Shown: piece by piece, positions 35,524-44,237 of the stretch
Position numbering within the stretch: position 1 is the stretch's first letter
Layout of the letters: each line of letters opens with the position of its first letter
NCBI GenBank assembly: GCA_017625935.1
Contig: JAGALA010000057.1
Location: 1-53,617, forward strand
Origin: Clostridia bacterium
Lineage (GTDB): Bacteria > Bacillota > Clostridia > Oscillospirales > CAG-272
Length of the DNA stretch: 53,617 nucleotides
Direction: 5' to 3'
The notes under the pieces: model-generated
Database searches by the model: none
Told to the model about the DNA's origin: nothing
What the model saw: only the letters and a program-made list of their open reading frames with translations
Made by a program: the position numbers and the translations under genes

Positions 35524-37668
35524 TTGAAAAATAAAAGGCTAAAGGTATCGTTACTTATAATTTTTTCTGTAATTTTGGTCCTTGTAGCTTCATTTTTAAT
35601 ATACTTTTTTACGTTAAACAAGGAAATTGACCTATCACTTATAAAAAAAGATTCTTCGTCGGTAACGAGAATTTTTTACTTTGATTACGAAAGCCGAAAA
35701 GGGCGTATAGGTGAAGCGCGAGAGCTTGAAAACGAATCAATATTTTCGTATAAGTCCGAGTGGACACCGATCTTCGATATGCCAAAAAACTTGGTAAATG
35801 CCTTTGTTGCCGTTGAGGACAAACGGTTTTACGACCATTCGGGCGTTGATTTTTTAAGAACGGGCAAGGCGGTTTTCAACTATATTTTCAGTAAAAACAA
35901 AACAAGCTTTGGCGGCTCGACAATCACTCAACAGTTAATAAAAAATTTAACAGGTGAGAACGAAACCACGCCGAAAAGGAAAATGCAAGAGATTTTGCGC
36001 GCATTAAACCTTGAAACAAGGCTAACAAAGAGTGAAATTTTAGAGGCGTACCTAAACGTGGTATATCTTTCAAATAAATGCTATGGCGTAGGGGCAGGAG
36101 CTAAGCTTTATTTTGACAAGGAAATCGACGAGCTTACCTTGAGTGAATGTGCAATGCTTGCTGCTATTGTCAAAAGCCCCTCAAGCTACAATCCGTATAA
36201 AAATTACGGAAGAAATCTAAGCCGACGGAACATTGTGCTTAAAGAAATGCTTTCGCAGGGGTATATTACAGATAGCGAATACAACAAAGCGATAAATGAA
36301 AGCGCAGAGATTAACGCAAATATAGAAAATGAGATAAAGCAGGGCACATTTTCTTGGTTTACCGAGCTGCTTATCAGCGATGTATCAAAAGATTTGGCAA
36401 AAGCAAAGAATATACCAACCGAGCAGGCGCGTGCATTGATTTTAAGGGGCGGCTATAATATTTACGCAACCATTGACCCAAGCGTACAAAATGCGCTTGA
36501 AAATGCATACAAAAATAGCACATACTTTGTGACAAAAGCCTCGCCCGAGTCAGCCGCTGTCGCAATTGACCCTTATACCTCCGATATTTTAGGTGTTATC
36601 GGCTCAAGTCATAAAAAGGAAGGTAATTTGGTGTTCAACCGTGCGGTAAGTGCAAAGCGTCCGCCAGGCTCGACAATCAAGCCGCTTTCCGTCTATGCGC
36701 CGTCTATTGATAAGGATTTAATAACCTATACCACGATTTTTGAGGATTCACCGACAAAGGAGGAAAACGGCACACCATGGCCAAAAAACTCTCCCGACAG
36801 ATACCGAGGAAATATGCCTGTTTATTATGCGCTTGCGCATTCAGTTAATACGGTTGCGGTCAAAATTTTGAAGAACCTCGGCATAAATGCTTCATTTAAT
36901 TATTTAGATAAATTCGGAATTTCCTATGATAGACAAAAGGACGCAAATGAGTCCTCACTCGCACTCGGTCAGCTAACCAACGGTGCATCACTGCTTGAAA
37001 TGACAAATGCATATTCCGCCTTTGTAAACGGTGGCAGTGTGATAACACCAAAAAGCTATTTATACGTTACCGACAACCGCGGAAGCAAAATCCTTGAAAA
37101 AGAAAGCAAGAGCACATCGGTTATTTCAAGGGAAACAAGCGAAATAATGCGTCAAATGCTCAAAAACGTAGTGAGCGATGGCACGGCATCGTCACTAAAG
37201 TTAAATAATCAAAACGTAGAGGTTGGCGGCAAAACAGGCTCATCAAGTAATTTTGAGGACAGATGGTTCATTGGCTTTACGCCCGATTACGTTCTCGGTG
37301 TCTGGACGGGTTACGACACTCCAAAACCGCTTAGCACAGGGCATAACCCGTCAATTTCCATCTTTGGCGACACGGTAAACAACCTCTATGACGAAAGCGA
37401 AGAAAGCTATTTTGACGAGTCTGACTCGCTGATTAAGCTTGATATATGCATTGATAGCGGAATGATTTCAAAACGTGCATGTGAAAGAGATGAGCGCGGC
37501 TCACGTGTGGTAACTGCATACTACAAGGCAGGAACTGAGCCAAAGGAAAAGTGCAAAAACCATATTTCTTCCTATATTGATACAAAAAGCGGCGAAAGAG
37601 CGCATCTTTTTACACCGTTTTTCAGAAAAAAACGCATATATTTCTACCGTGAGAACGAAGCAGAATAA
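35524..37668 (+). CDS. Class A penicillin-binding protein (transglycosylase/transpeptidase)
   Basis: A 714-residue bifunctional peptidoglycan synthase. One N-terminal membrane anchor (about 8-30). Glycosyltransferase domain with catalytic Glu in EDKRFYDHSG (E98) and GGSTITQQ (130-137). Transpeptidase domain with active Ser in PPGSTIKP (S383, K386), SVN (440-442) and KTGSSS (570-575). It uses a TTG start 8 bases after GAGGTG; no closer ATG fits. The C-terminal 60 residues are unusual and contain three Cys. It is followed by a hairpin that is also the next gene's ribosome-binding site. Confidence 0.94.
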   Translation: MKNKRLKVSLLIIFSVILVLVASFLIYFFTLNKEIDLSLIKKDSSSVTRIFYFDYESRKGRIGEARELENESIFSYKSEWTPIFDMPKNLVNAFVAVEDKRFYDHSGVDFLRTGKAVFNYIFSKNKTSFGGSTITQQLIKNLTGENETTPKRKMQEILRALNLETRLTKSEILEAYLNVVYLSNKCYGVGAGAKLYFDKEIDELTLSECAMLAAIVKSPSSYNPYKNYGRNLSRRNIVLKEMLSQGYITDSEYNKAINESAEINANIENEIKQGTFSWFTELLISDVSKDLAKAKNIPTEQARALILRGGYNIYATIDPSVQNALENAYKNSTYFVTKASPESAAVAIDPYTSDILGVIGSSHKKEGNLVFNRAVSAKRPPGSTIKPLSVYAPSIDKDLITYTTIFEDSPTKEENGTPWPKNSPDRYRGNMPVYYALAHSVNTVAVKILKNLGINASFNYLDKFGISYDRQKDANESSLALGQLTNGASLLEMTNAYSAFVNGGSVITPKSYLYVTDNRGSKILEKESKSTSVISRETSEIMRQMLKNVVSDGTASSLKLNNQNVEVGGKTGSSSNFEDRWFIGFTPDYVLGVWTGYDTPKPLSTGHNPSISIFGDTVNNLYDESEESYFDESDSLIKLDICIDSGMISKRACERDERGSRVVTAYYKAGTEPKEKCKNHISSYIDTKSGERAHLFTPFFRKKRIYFYRENEAE

Positions 37669-37688
37669 AAGCCAAAATGAATAAATTG

Positions 37689-37722
37689 AAAATCACCTCA
37701 TATATTTAAGTGAGGTGATTTT
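37689..37722 (+). promoter_or_regulatory. Hairpin that buries the SD of the TspO-like gene (possible terminator/attenuator)
   Basis: A perfect 12-base-pair stem AAAATCACCTCA (37689-37700) with TGAGGTGATTTT (37711-37722) and a 10-base loop. The right arm contains the GAGGTG SD of the following gene, whose TTG start is at 37725. Read as a terminator it has only a short T tract (TTTTATT). Both uses fit the sequence: folding would block translation, or end the upstream transcript. Confidence 0.7.
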
Positions 37723-37724
37723 TA

Positions 37725-38249
37725 TTGTTTAAGAAAATCGAATGTTATTTCAGCATCTTATATCAAGAGATAAAGCAAATTAACGTGCGAGGTTGTGCTT
37801 GCTTTGGTGTAGCTTTTTTAGTAATAGGCGCACTTTCTTGGATTTTAGGATGCAAAAACGCACATTTATCATCATTTTACATTATGCCGAGGTGCGCGCT
37901 ACCGTATTTTTATGCGCATATTGGTTGGGCAATTTCATTTTTCTTTGTGGGTGTGATTTTTGGCGGAATTTTGCTTGGCTGTGAAAAATTCAAAAGGAAA
38001 TATTCTGTAAAAATTGCTTTTTTGCTTGCTTTTATGTATTTCTTCGCTTTATGTGCGCATCCAATATTTTTCGGCAATCTGTCGCCGTTTTTGAGCTTTA
38101 TTGTTTTGCTTGCGTCCTTGCTTTTTTCCTTGCTTTCGATTATTGCTTCAATAAAGGCTTACAAGCTGTGGACAATTTGCCTTTTTCTGCATTTGGTATG
38201 GTTGCTTTATAACTTATACACAACCCTTGCATTCTGTTTCGTAAATTAG
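37725..38249 (+). CDS. Divergent TspO/MBR-like five-helix membrane protein
   Basis: A 174-residue protein with five predicted membrane helices, the TspO/peripheral benzodiazepine receptor topology. The second half aligns by eye with TspO: HPIFFGNLSPFLSFIVLLASLLFSLLSIIASI resembles the WSPLFFG...LALIDILLLLLATI segment, and HLVWLLYNLYTTLAFCFVN resembles the PYLLWVLFATYLNY.I..LN C-terminus. The first helix is less typical and several tryptophans of TspO are missing. TspO proteins bind porphyrins; whether this one does is unknown. TTG start with a sequestered SD. It lies between a PBP and a carboxypeptidase gene. Confidence 0.5.
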   Translation: MFKKIECYFSILYQEIKQINVRGCACFGVAFLVIGALSWILGCKNAHLSSFYIMPRCALPYFYAHIGWAISFFFVGVIFGGILLGCEKFKRKYSVKIAFLLAFMYFFALCAHPIFFGNLSPFLSFIVLLASLLFSLLSIIASIKAYKLWTICLFLHLVWLLYNLYTTLAFCFVN

Positions 38250-38258
38250 AGGTGAATT

Positions 38259-39398
38259 ATGAAAAAAATTTGTTCCTTTCTTTTGATTACTTGCTTTTTG
38301 TTTGCAATTTTGACGACTGTATCGTTCGCAAATGAAGGGCAAGCAAGCTTGAATATTAATACAAAAAGTGCGGTTTTAATTGATATGAACACAGGCACGG
38401 TGCTATATGAGCATAACAAGGATGTACCGCTGCCGCCTGCATCGGTAACGAAAATTATGACCTTGCTTTTAGTTTTTGAATCAATTGAATGCGGCAAGCT
38501 AAGCTACGATCAAATGATAACCGTTAGTGAAAACGCATCATCTATGGGTGGCTCTCAAATTTTCTTGGAGCCGGGTGAACAGATGAGCGTAAATGACTTG
38601 CTTAAAAGCGTGATAATTGCTTCAGCTAACGATGCCGCGCTCACTCTTGCCGAGGAGGTTGGCGGTAGTGAGGAGCAGTTTGTTTCGATGATGAACGAAA
38701 GGGCAGAAGCCTTGGGAATGAAAAACACGCGCTTTGAAAACGTCACAGGGCTTGATGACACGGTAAGCAATCATTTAACAAGCGCATATGATATAGCACT
38801 TATGTCACGCGAGCTGCTTCGGCACGAAAAGGTGATGGAGTACGCAACTGTTTGGATGGACACGGTAAGAAACGGTGAGTTTGGCTTGACAAATACAAAT
38901 AGACTTATTCGTTTTTACAGGGGCATTACAGGATTAAAAACAGGCTATACAAGTAACGCAGGCTTTTGTGTGAGTGCAAGCGCTAAGCGAGATAATTTGC
39001 ACTTAATTGCGGTTGTGATGGGGGCAGAAACCTCTCAGGCAAGAAACGACGCGGCAACAAAGCTCTTAAATTACGGCTTTGCAAATTTTGGATTGTACAG
39101 CGACAAGGGAAGTGATGCAACCGCTGTGCCGATAAAGAATGGCACACAAGAGGAGATTTTAGTAAAGAAGAATGATTTTGAAAGCTTAGTAAACCGTGGT
39201 ATGGTTGGAAAAATCACCTGCGATGAGGTAATTTTCGAGAATTTAACCGCACCAATTAAAGTAAATGAAAAGGTTGGTGAGGTGACTTATAAAATTGACG
39301 GAAAAGAAGTTGGAAAAGCTGATATATTGGCGTGTGAAACCGTAGAAAAGCTATCACTTTGGGGTTACATAATAAAAATTGTAAAAAATTTATTATAA
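38259..39398 (+). CDS. D-alanyl-D-alanine carboxypeptidase (DacF-like)
   Basis: A 379-residue low-molecular-weight penicillin-binding protein that trims the terminal D-Ala from peptidoglycan stems. Cleavable signal peptide (about 1-24, SFANEG), active-site SVTK (S62, K65), SAN (122-124) and KTG (227-229), then a beta-rich C-terminal domain and a final amphipathic helix for membrane association. DacF and DacB homologues of this size act in cortex formation; this gene follows the PBP and TspO-like genes, but a sporulation role is an inference. AGAGGTG precedes the ATG. Confidence 0.93.
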   Translation: MKKICSFLLITCFLFAILTTVSFANEGQASLNINTKSAVLIDMNTGTVLYEHNKDVPLPPASVTKIMTLLLVFESIECGKLSYDQMITVSENASSMGGSQIFLEPGEQMSVNDLLKSVIIASANDAALTLAEEVGGSEEQFVSMMNERAEALGMKNTRFENVTGLDDTVSNHLTSAYDIALMSRELLRHEKVMEYATVWMDTVRNGEFGLTNTNRLIRFYRGITGLKTGYTSNAGFCVSASAKRDNLHLIAVVMGAETSQARNDAATKLLNYGFANFGLYSDKGSDATAVPIKNGTQEEILVKKNDFESLVNRGMVGKITCDEVIFENLTAPIKVNEKVGEVTYKIDGKEVGKADILACETVEKLSLWGYIIKIVKNLL

Positions 39399-39474
39399 AT
39401 AAATAAAAACAGTTGAAATTTAGTGAAAGTTGTTGTATTATAATAAGGAATTATATTATAGGGGTAATTATATT

Positions 39475-40812
39475 ATGGCACTTTCACTTAATGACAAATT
39501 TCTAAACGGTTTCATTTCCAAAAACGACATTGAGTCTATTTCAAATCAAGTTTACACCGCACAAAAAACCTTGATGGAGCGCACAGGCGAGGGAAATGAT
39601 TTCCTTGGCTGGATTGACCTTCCCGAAAACTATGACAAGGAAGAGTTTGCAAGAATTAAAGCTGCGGCAGAAAAAATAAAGAAAAGCTGCGATATTTTTG
39701 TTGTTATCGGTATCGGCGGCTCATATCTTGGCGCGAGAGCGGCGATTGAGTTTGTAAAATCACCTTTATATAATAATCTGAAGAAGGACACACCTGATAT
39801 TTATTTTGCAGGTAACTCGATTAGCCCGTCATCCTTGAATGATCTTCTCAAAATTTGCGAGGGCAAGGACATTTGTGTTAACGTTGTTTCAAAATCGGGC
39901 ACTACAACCGAGCCTGCAGTTGCTTTCCGAGTTTTCCGCAAGCTCCTTGAGGACAAATACGGCAAGGAAGGCGCAAAGGAAAGAATTTTCTCAACAACCG
40001 ACAAATCAAAGGGTACGCTTAAAAAGTTCTCCGACGATAACGGTTACGAAACCTTTGTTGTTCCTGACGACGTTGGCGGTCGTTTCTCCGTTTTAACAGC
40101 CGTTGGTCTTTTACCGATTGCAGTTGCGGGAATTGATATTGACGAAATGATGAAGGGCGCAAACGATGCACGCCTTAAATACAGCGTTGCCGATATTGAA
40201 AAGAATGATTGCTTAAAATACGTTGCTATAAGAAACCTTCTTTATCGTAGCGGTAAGAGCGTTGAAATTTTGTCCACCTATGAGCCTGCAACACAAATGC
40301 TTTGCGAATGGTGGAAGCAGCTCTTCGGCGAGAGCGAGGGCAAGGACGGTAAGGGAATTTACCCAAGCTCGGTTGTTTTCTCAACAGACCTTCACTCACT
40401 CGGTCAGTTTATCCAAGACGGCTCAAGAATTATGTTTGAGACTGTAATTGATATAAAGAAGGCAAACGACGAGCTTTTAATTCCTTACGACCCTGATAAC
40501 GTGGATAAGCTTAACTTCCTCTCGGGCAAGGACCTTGATTTTGTTAACCACAAGGCAATGCTCGGCACATTGCTTGCTCACAGCGACGGTAACGTGCCAA
40601 ACACAGTTATCGAAATTGAGGACAGAAGCGCATACACATTCGGCTATCTTGTATATTTCTTTGAATATGCTTGTGCGGTTTCGGGCTATACTCTTGGTGT
40701 AAACCCATTCAATCAGCCCGGTGTTGAAAGCTACAAGAAGAATATGTTCGCTTTGCTTGGCAAGGAAGGCTATGAGGAGCTTCGTCTTGAGCTTGATAAA
40801 AGACTTAACTGA
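39475..40812 (+). CDS. pgi: Glucose-6-phosphate isomerase
   Basis: Interconverts glucose 6-phosphate and fructose 6-phosphate in glycolysis. The 445-residue protein has [42 protein letters not shown] (sugar-phosphate site), the [21 protein letters not shown] signature and the C-terminal [10 protein letters not shown] and [21 protein letters not shown] with the conserved Gln and Lys. The start at 39475 follows GGGG at 10 bases; the extra residues of the longer frame look noncoding. It ends at a strong terminator. Confidence 0.96.
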   Translation: MALSLNDKFLNGFISKNDIESISNQVYTAQKTLMERTGEGNDFLGWIDLPENYDKEEFARIKAAAEKIKKSCDIFVVIGIGGSYLGARAAIEFVKSPLYNNLKKDTPDIYFAGNSISPSSLNDLLKICEGKDICVNVVSKSGTTTEPAVAFRVFRKLLEDKYGKEGAKERIFSTTDKSKGTLKKFSDDNGYETFVVPDDVGGRFSVLTAVGLLPIAVAGIDIDEMMKGANDARLKYSVADIEKNDCLKYVAIRNLLYRSGKSVEILSTYEPATQMLCEWWKQLFGESEGKDGKGIYPSSVVFSTDLHSLGQFIQDGSRIMFETVIDIKKANDELLIPYDPDNVDKLNFLSGKDLDFVNHKAMLGTLLAHSDGNVPNTVIEIEDRSAYTFGYLVYFFEYACAVSGYTLGVNPFNQPGVESYKKNMFALLGKEGYEELRLELDKRLN

Positions 40813-40816
40813 TTTT

Positions 40817-40841
40817 AAGAGGGCTTTTGCGCCCTCTTTTA
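40817..40841 (+). terminator. pgi terminator
   Basis: An 8-base-pair stem AAGAGGGC / GCCCTCTT with loop TTTTGC, ending in a T run. Canonical. Confidence 0.9.
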
Positions 40842-40903
40842 TCTATTATTAGCAAAAATTTTGATTTTTTTTGAAAAAATTTAGATATTTTCTACAAAAC
40901 CTA

Positions 40904-40932
40904 TTGATTTTTCAGAAAACATAGTGTATAAT
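40904..40932 (+). promoter_or_regulatory. Promoter of the P-loop protein gene
   Basis: TTGATT (40904-40909), 17 bases, TATAAT (40927-40932). A transcript from here would begin near 40939 and, with no terminator after the coding region, could run to the strong terminator at 41806-41837. Confidence 0.7.
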
Positions 40933-40973
40933 TAAAGTACAAAAGAAAGTTAGATATTGTGGAGGACAATAGC

Positions 40974-41381
40974 ATGATTAAAATTATTATTGGTGTTAAA
41001 GGCACAGGTAAAACAAAGACACTGATCGAAATGATTAATTCCGCACTTGACAGCTCCAAGGGTTCAGTTGTTTGCATCGAGAAGGGAGCAAATCTCAGAC
41101 TCGCGATTAGTCACAAATGTAGGCTCATTGATGCAGATGAATATATGATTAGTGACGCACAATCACTCTATGGATTTATTGCGGGACTCATGGCAAGTAA
41201 CCACGATATCACGGATCTCTTTATTGATGCAACATTCAGAATTTGCGCAAGAGATCTTGAAGCTTTCGATAAGTTTGTTGTTGAGGCAGATGAGCTCGCG
41301 GCAAAGAATGATGTCAATTTGGTAATGACACTTTCAATGCCTGAGGAAAATGCGACTGAAAATATCAAAAAATATCTTTAA
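40974..41381 (+). CDS. Small P-loop NTPase-fold protein, function unknown
   Basis: A 135-residue protein beginning with a perfect Walker A (GVKGTGKT at 7-14). A possible Walker B strand is DLFIDATF about residue 83. The C-terminal part has AKNDVNLVMTLSMPEEN. Short clostridial proteins of this pattern are common and often carry a misleading 'twitching motility PilT' name; no role in pili is implied. The start at 40974 follows GGAGGA. Nothing catalytic beyond the P loop is visible. It has its own promoter and is followed by an unusually long untranslated stretch. Confidence 0.75.
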   Translation: MIKIIIGVKGTGKTKTLIEMINSALDSSKGSVVCIEKGANLRLAISHKCRLIDADEYMISDAQSLYGFIAGLMASNHDITDLFIDATFRICARDLEAFDKFVVEADELAAKNDVNLVMTLSMPEENATENIKKYL

Positions 41382-41805
41382 TTTTGATTAAGTCTGCAAA
41401 ACAACAAAAATTTAACCTATGAAACTGGAGGGCACGCCGATGTACTGTGATGAAATTAGCGAAACCCAGCAGGTGAATTTTTAAGTTAATAACGGCAGAG
41501 TTTATATAACAAAATGGGTAAAATGTGGCCGATGATGATTTAACTTAAAGTATTCGCCGCTAAACTCAAAATTTTCGAATAAAGCAGGTGTTTTCTATGT
41601 TTGGATTTCATTTACTTGAAATTTAGATAAAGAGAGGATAAACCAATGTGCTGATTATATATAAACTAAAACAAAAATCTTAATTATGAGGTAACAAACC
41701 AATGGCTGATATGTTTTTCTTGAAAATTACGCGTTCAACTAAGACATAAGTGAGGTTCCGTTGCAGTTTATATAGATTTCGATAATTAAAATTGAATATA
41801 TTAAA
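41382..41805 (+). other. Gene-free transcribed-looking stretch with degenerate SD-ATG repeats
   Basis: About 420 bases without a normal gene, ending at a strong terminator, so probably part of a transcript. Several very short ORFs have SD-like leaders: ATG at 41419 (21 codons, with internal GGAGGG and a second ATG at 41440), ATG at 41597 (9 codons) and ATG at 41702 (15 codons). Three places share a degenerate pattern GAGG, 5-7 bases, CC(A/G)ATG, then CTGAT or similar (about 41427, 41635 and 41689). This may be a long 3' untranslated region, a structured RNA, or a decayed gene; I cannot decide. Confidence 0.4.
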
Positions 41806-41837
41806 GGGAATTCGGATAAAACCGAATTCCCGTTTTT
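41806..41837 (+). terminator. Strong intrinsic terminator
   Basis: A perfect 10-base-pair stem GGGAATTCGG / CCGAATTCCC with loop ATAAAA, followed by GTTTTT. It must end transcription of the gene-free stretch and probably of the upstream P-loop gene. Confidence 0.92.
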
Positions 41838-41874
41838 ATTTATATTACAAAATATGACAAATTCAATTGTTCAG

Positions 41875-41908
41875 CATATGATATTAGGGAAGACGAATTT
41901 TCGTCTTA
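41875..41908 (+). promoter_or_regulatory. Possible mother-cell promoter -10 and 5' hairpin of the cysteine-rich gene
   Basis: CATATGAT (41875-41882) resembles the -10 element of sigma-E/sigma-K promoters; a clear -35 match is lacking. A start near 41889 would place a hairpin AAGACGA / TCGTCTT at the extreme 5' end of the mRNA, before GGAGG at 41918. Tentative. Confidence 0.3.
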
Positions 41909-41931
41909 ATCTTAAATGGAGGTATTTGTCT

Positions 41932-42777
41932 ATGTTGGATAATAGAAATTGTCCTGCGCCCGCATCAAGGGAAAATATCTGTATTGATACTTACAGAGTG
42001 CTTGATTCGTGCAGAGATAAGGATTGCTTTGAAAACGTAAAGGTATATCTGACGGATTTTGGCGAGGAAATCATTGAAAGAACCTCGGTTATCCGTGCAA
42101 AGTGCGCAAAAATCATAAGCGCTTACATTGATATTAACGACGTTCCTTTCAATCGCGGCTTTTATCAGCTCAATATTCGCATATACGTAAAGCTCACCTT
42201 TGAAGCATGCGTATGCCCGGGTAACATTCAAGAGATTGACGGTATTGCCGTTGTTGACAAGAAGGTAATTCTGTTTGGCAGCGAGGGCAACGTTAACGTA
42301 TTCAAGAGCGAGCTCGGCGATAGTGGCTTCTGTAAGAAGCATTGCGAGATTAACAACTCACAGTCACAGCCAATTGCAGTTTTGGAGGCGGTTGATCCGA
42401 TAGTGCTTGGTGTAAAGGTTGTTGAGCCTAAGCGCTTTGCTTGCTCCTGCTGTTGCTGTATTGATGATATTCCCGAAAACGTTCTCGGTTGTGTAAGCGG
42501 TCCGCTTTGCGACAGAGACAGTAAGTCACTTGTTGTATCGCTCGGCTTCTTCTCGGTAATTAAAATTGAACGTCCTGCCCAGCTCCTTGTTTCAGCGGTT
42601 GAATATAACATTCCAGAAAAGGAATGCATCACCGCATCAGAGGATGACCCTTGCACACTCTTCAGAGCCATGAGCTTTCCTGTAAATGAATTTTCACCAC
42701 CTATTATAAACACCTGTGGCTGTTCAGTTCCTACAAATAAGCCACAGAAGGAGCCTCGTTGCGGCTGCGGTAATTAA
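41932..42777 (+). CDS. Cysteine-rich conserved clostridial protein, possibly spore-associated
   Basis: A 281-residue protein without signal peptide or membrane helices, rich in Cys: C7, C17, C27, C32, C58, C93, C95, then CKKHC (134-138), CSCCCC (171-176), C187, C193, and a C-terminal CGC (262-264) and CGCG (277-280). Two similar beta-type modules appear, the first around RGFYQLNIRIYVKLTFEACVCPG, the second around FFSVIKIERPAQLLVSAVEY. I recall similar proteins in other Clostridia as hypothetical. Cys-rich soluble proteins of this sort suit cross-linked coats or metal binding, but that is inference. The start at 41932 follows GGAGG at 9 bases. Confidence 0.7.
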   Translation: MLDNRNCPAPASRENICIDTYRVLDSCRDKDCFENVKVYLTDFGEEIIERTSVIRAKCAKIISAYIDINDVPFNRGFYQLNIRIYVKLTFEACVCPGNIQEIDGIAVVDKKVILFGSEGNVNVFKSELGDSGFCKKHCEINNSQSQPIAVLEAVDPIVLGVKVVEPKRFACSCCCCIDDIPENVLGCVSGPLCDRDSKSLVVSLGFFSVIKIERPAQLLVSAVEYNIPEKECITASEDDPCTLFRAMSFPVNEFSPPIINTCGCSVPTNKPQKEPRCGCGN

Positions 42778-42823
42778 AAGAAAGAAAATTCCATACCGAA
42801 AAGCTACAAAACACGATAAAAGG

Positions 42824-42860
42824 AAGAACGACCATAAGCTTTTGCTTTGGTCGTTCTTTG
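42824..42860. terminator. Bidirectional terminator
   Basis: An 11-base-pair stem AAGAACGACCA / TGGTCGTTCTT between two convergent genes, with an inner AGC / GCT pair. It follows the cysteine-rich gene and the ABC transporter operon on opposite strands. Confidence 0.85.
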
Positions 42861-42874
42861 TTGGGTATATAACC

Positions 42875-43462
42875 CTATTTAGAAGAGAGACTGTTGTTTA
42901 TCAAGTCAAGATTTAATATATTGCTTGCGTAACTTTTTGCTTCCTCGACATTGTGAGAGACTATAATAACCGTTTTTCCTTCAAGACGCTTAAATATCTC
43001 GGGTAAAATGCGCTGGCGCAGTTCGTCGTTTAGCGCTCCAAACGGTTCATCCATTAGGAATAAATCACCGTTGTAGTAAAGTGCACGCGCAAGAGATACA
43101 CGCATTTTCATTCCCCCCGACAAGGAAGCGGGAAGTGCATCAGCTTCTCCCTCAAGCTCAAGAATTTTAAGCAGGTCATCAACTGTATAAGGTGAGCTCT
43201 CAGCAGTAATTTTAATGTTTTCGGCAACCGTGAGGTTAGGAAACAATCTTGGCTCTTGGAAAACACAAGAAATTTTGGTGTATTGCGGTGAAATTTCGCC
43301 CTTGAAGCTTTTGTCGAGCCCTGAAATAATTCTCAAAAGAGTGGTTTTTCCCGAGCCGCTTTCACCTAAAATGTAGTTAATTTTGTTTTCCTCAAATTCG
43401 ATTGAAGCATTTTCAAATACAGCTTTTCTACCAAAGCGTTTAGTTAAATTATTTATTTTCAT
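42875..43462 (-). CDS. TauB/SsuB-type ABC transporter ATP-binding protein
   Basis: A 195-residue ATPase, short but complete: Walker A GESGSGKT near residue 34, Q-loop VFQEPRLF, signature LSGGMKMRVSLARAL and Walker B LFLMDEPFGALN, then H-loop VSHNVEEA. The PRLFPN motif after the Q-loop is typical of nitrate/sulfonate/taurine-type importers. It lacks the C-terminal 40-50 residues seen in longer members. It overlaps the permease gene by 14 bases and is the last gene of the operon. Confidence 0.9.
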   Translation of the reverse strand: MKINNLTKRFGRKAVFENASIEFEENKINYILGESGSGKTTLLRIISGLDKSFKGEISPQYTKISCVFQEPRLFPNLTVAENIKITAESSPYTVDDLLKILELEGEADALPASLSGGMKMRVSLARALYYNGDLFLMDEPFGALNDELRQRILPEIFKRLEGKTVIIVSHNVEEAKSYASNILNLDLINNSLSSK

Positions 43463-44237
43463 TTCGCACCTCGTTTGGCAAATAGCGCTTAAAAACCGCT
43501 CTGATTATCTTTTTAAGGACAAATTCAAATACGAGATTGATTAAAACAAGCGTAAGTGCCCAGGCAAAAAGCTCCTCGTTGTCGATGTTTTGCTTTGCCA
43601 AGGAAATATGAAGTCCCATTGAGTTTTCGGGAGGGCAAAGCGCTTCAGCTGCAATTCCCGCCTTCCATGCAAGACCTACCGCGCTTGTCAGCGCAGAGAC
43701 AAAATAGGGCATTACTGTCGGTAAATACAGTGATACAATCCGCTTTTTCCTTGGTATTTTGTAAGCCTGGCATACTTCGAGCAGATCCCTGTCGATGTTT
43801 TTGATTCCCTCGTAAACATTTGCAAAAACGATGGGAAATACCATCAAAATTGTTATAATCATTGAGGTTAAATCAAAAACCAAAAGATAGAGAATGAACA
43901 CAAAAACAGTAACAGGGACCGATTTTACCGTTGCCAATAGCGGCTTTATCAGCGAGTTGAGAAAGTTGATTTTTGAGCAAACAATCGCAGATAAAACGCC
44001 AAGAGCCGTTGCAATTACGGTCGATGCAATTATTCTCAAAAGTGAAAATACTGTTGATAGATAGAAGCTTGGCTCTAAAAGAAGCTTAAAAAGTCTTATT
44101 ATAACGTCGTGTGGGTAGGGAAAGAGCGGATTATACGATAGATCCATTCCTTTTATTAAGGAATAAATAAGAACCGCTAAATACCAAATTCCTATCCAAA
44201 ACAGTGTTACAAGAGTGATTTTTAATGCTTTTTTCAT
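43449..44237 (-). CDS. TauC/SsuC-type ABC transporter permease
   Basis: A 262-residue permease with six probable helices. The cytoplasmic coupling motif EVCQAYKIPRKKRIVSLYLPTVMPYFVSALTSAVGLAWKAGIAAEAL is the EAA loop in the form used by the sulfonate/nitrate/riboflavin-precursor group. It overlaps the binding-protein gene by 4 bases (ATGA) and the ATPase gene by 14. Substrate class cannot be refined from this subunit. Confidence 0.92.
   Translation of the reverse strand: MKKALKITLVTLFWIGIWYLAVLIYSLIKGMDLSYNPLFPYPHDVIIRLFKLLLEPSFYLSTVFSLLRIIASTVIATALGVLSAIVCSKINFLNSLIKPLLATVKSVPVTVFVFILYLLVFDLTSMIITILMVFPIVFANVYEGIKNIDRDLLEVCQAYKIPRKKRIVSLYLPTVMPYFVSALTSAVGLAWKAGIAAEALCPPENSMGLHISLAKQNIDNEELFAWALTLVLINLVFEFVLKKIIRAVFKRYLPNEVRNENK

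Noticed and set aside
39413..39444. pgi promoter TTGAAA ... TATAAT
   Set aside because: The spacing is 20 bases, too long for a confident sigma-A call.
41440..41720. Sequences like C and D boxes (GTGATGA, CTGA) in the gene-free stretch
   Set aside because: C/D-box guide RNAs are archaeal and eukaryotic; the matches are short enough to arise by chance.
41382..41837. Known bacterial RNAs (tmRNA, 6S, RNase P, SRP) for the gene-free stretch
   Set aside because: None of their conserved core sequences that I know could be found by eye.
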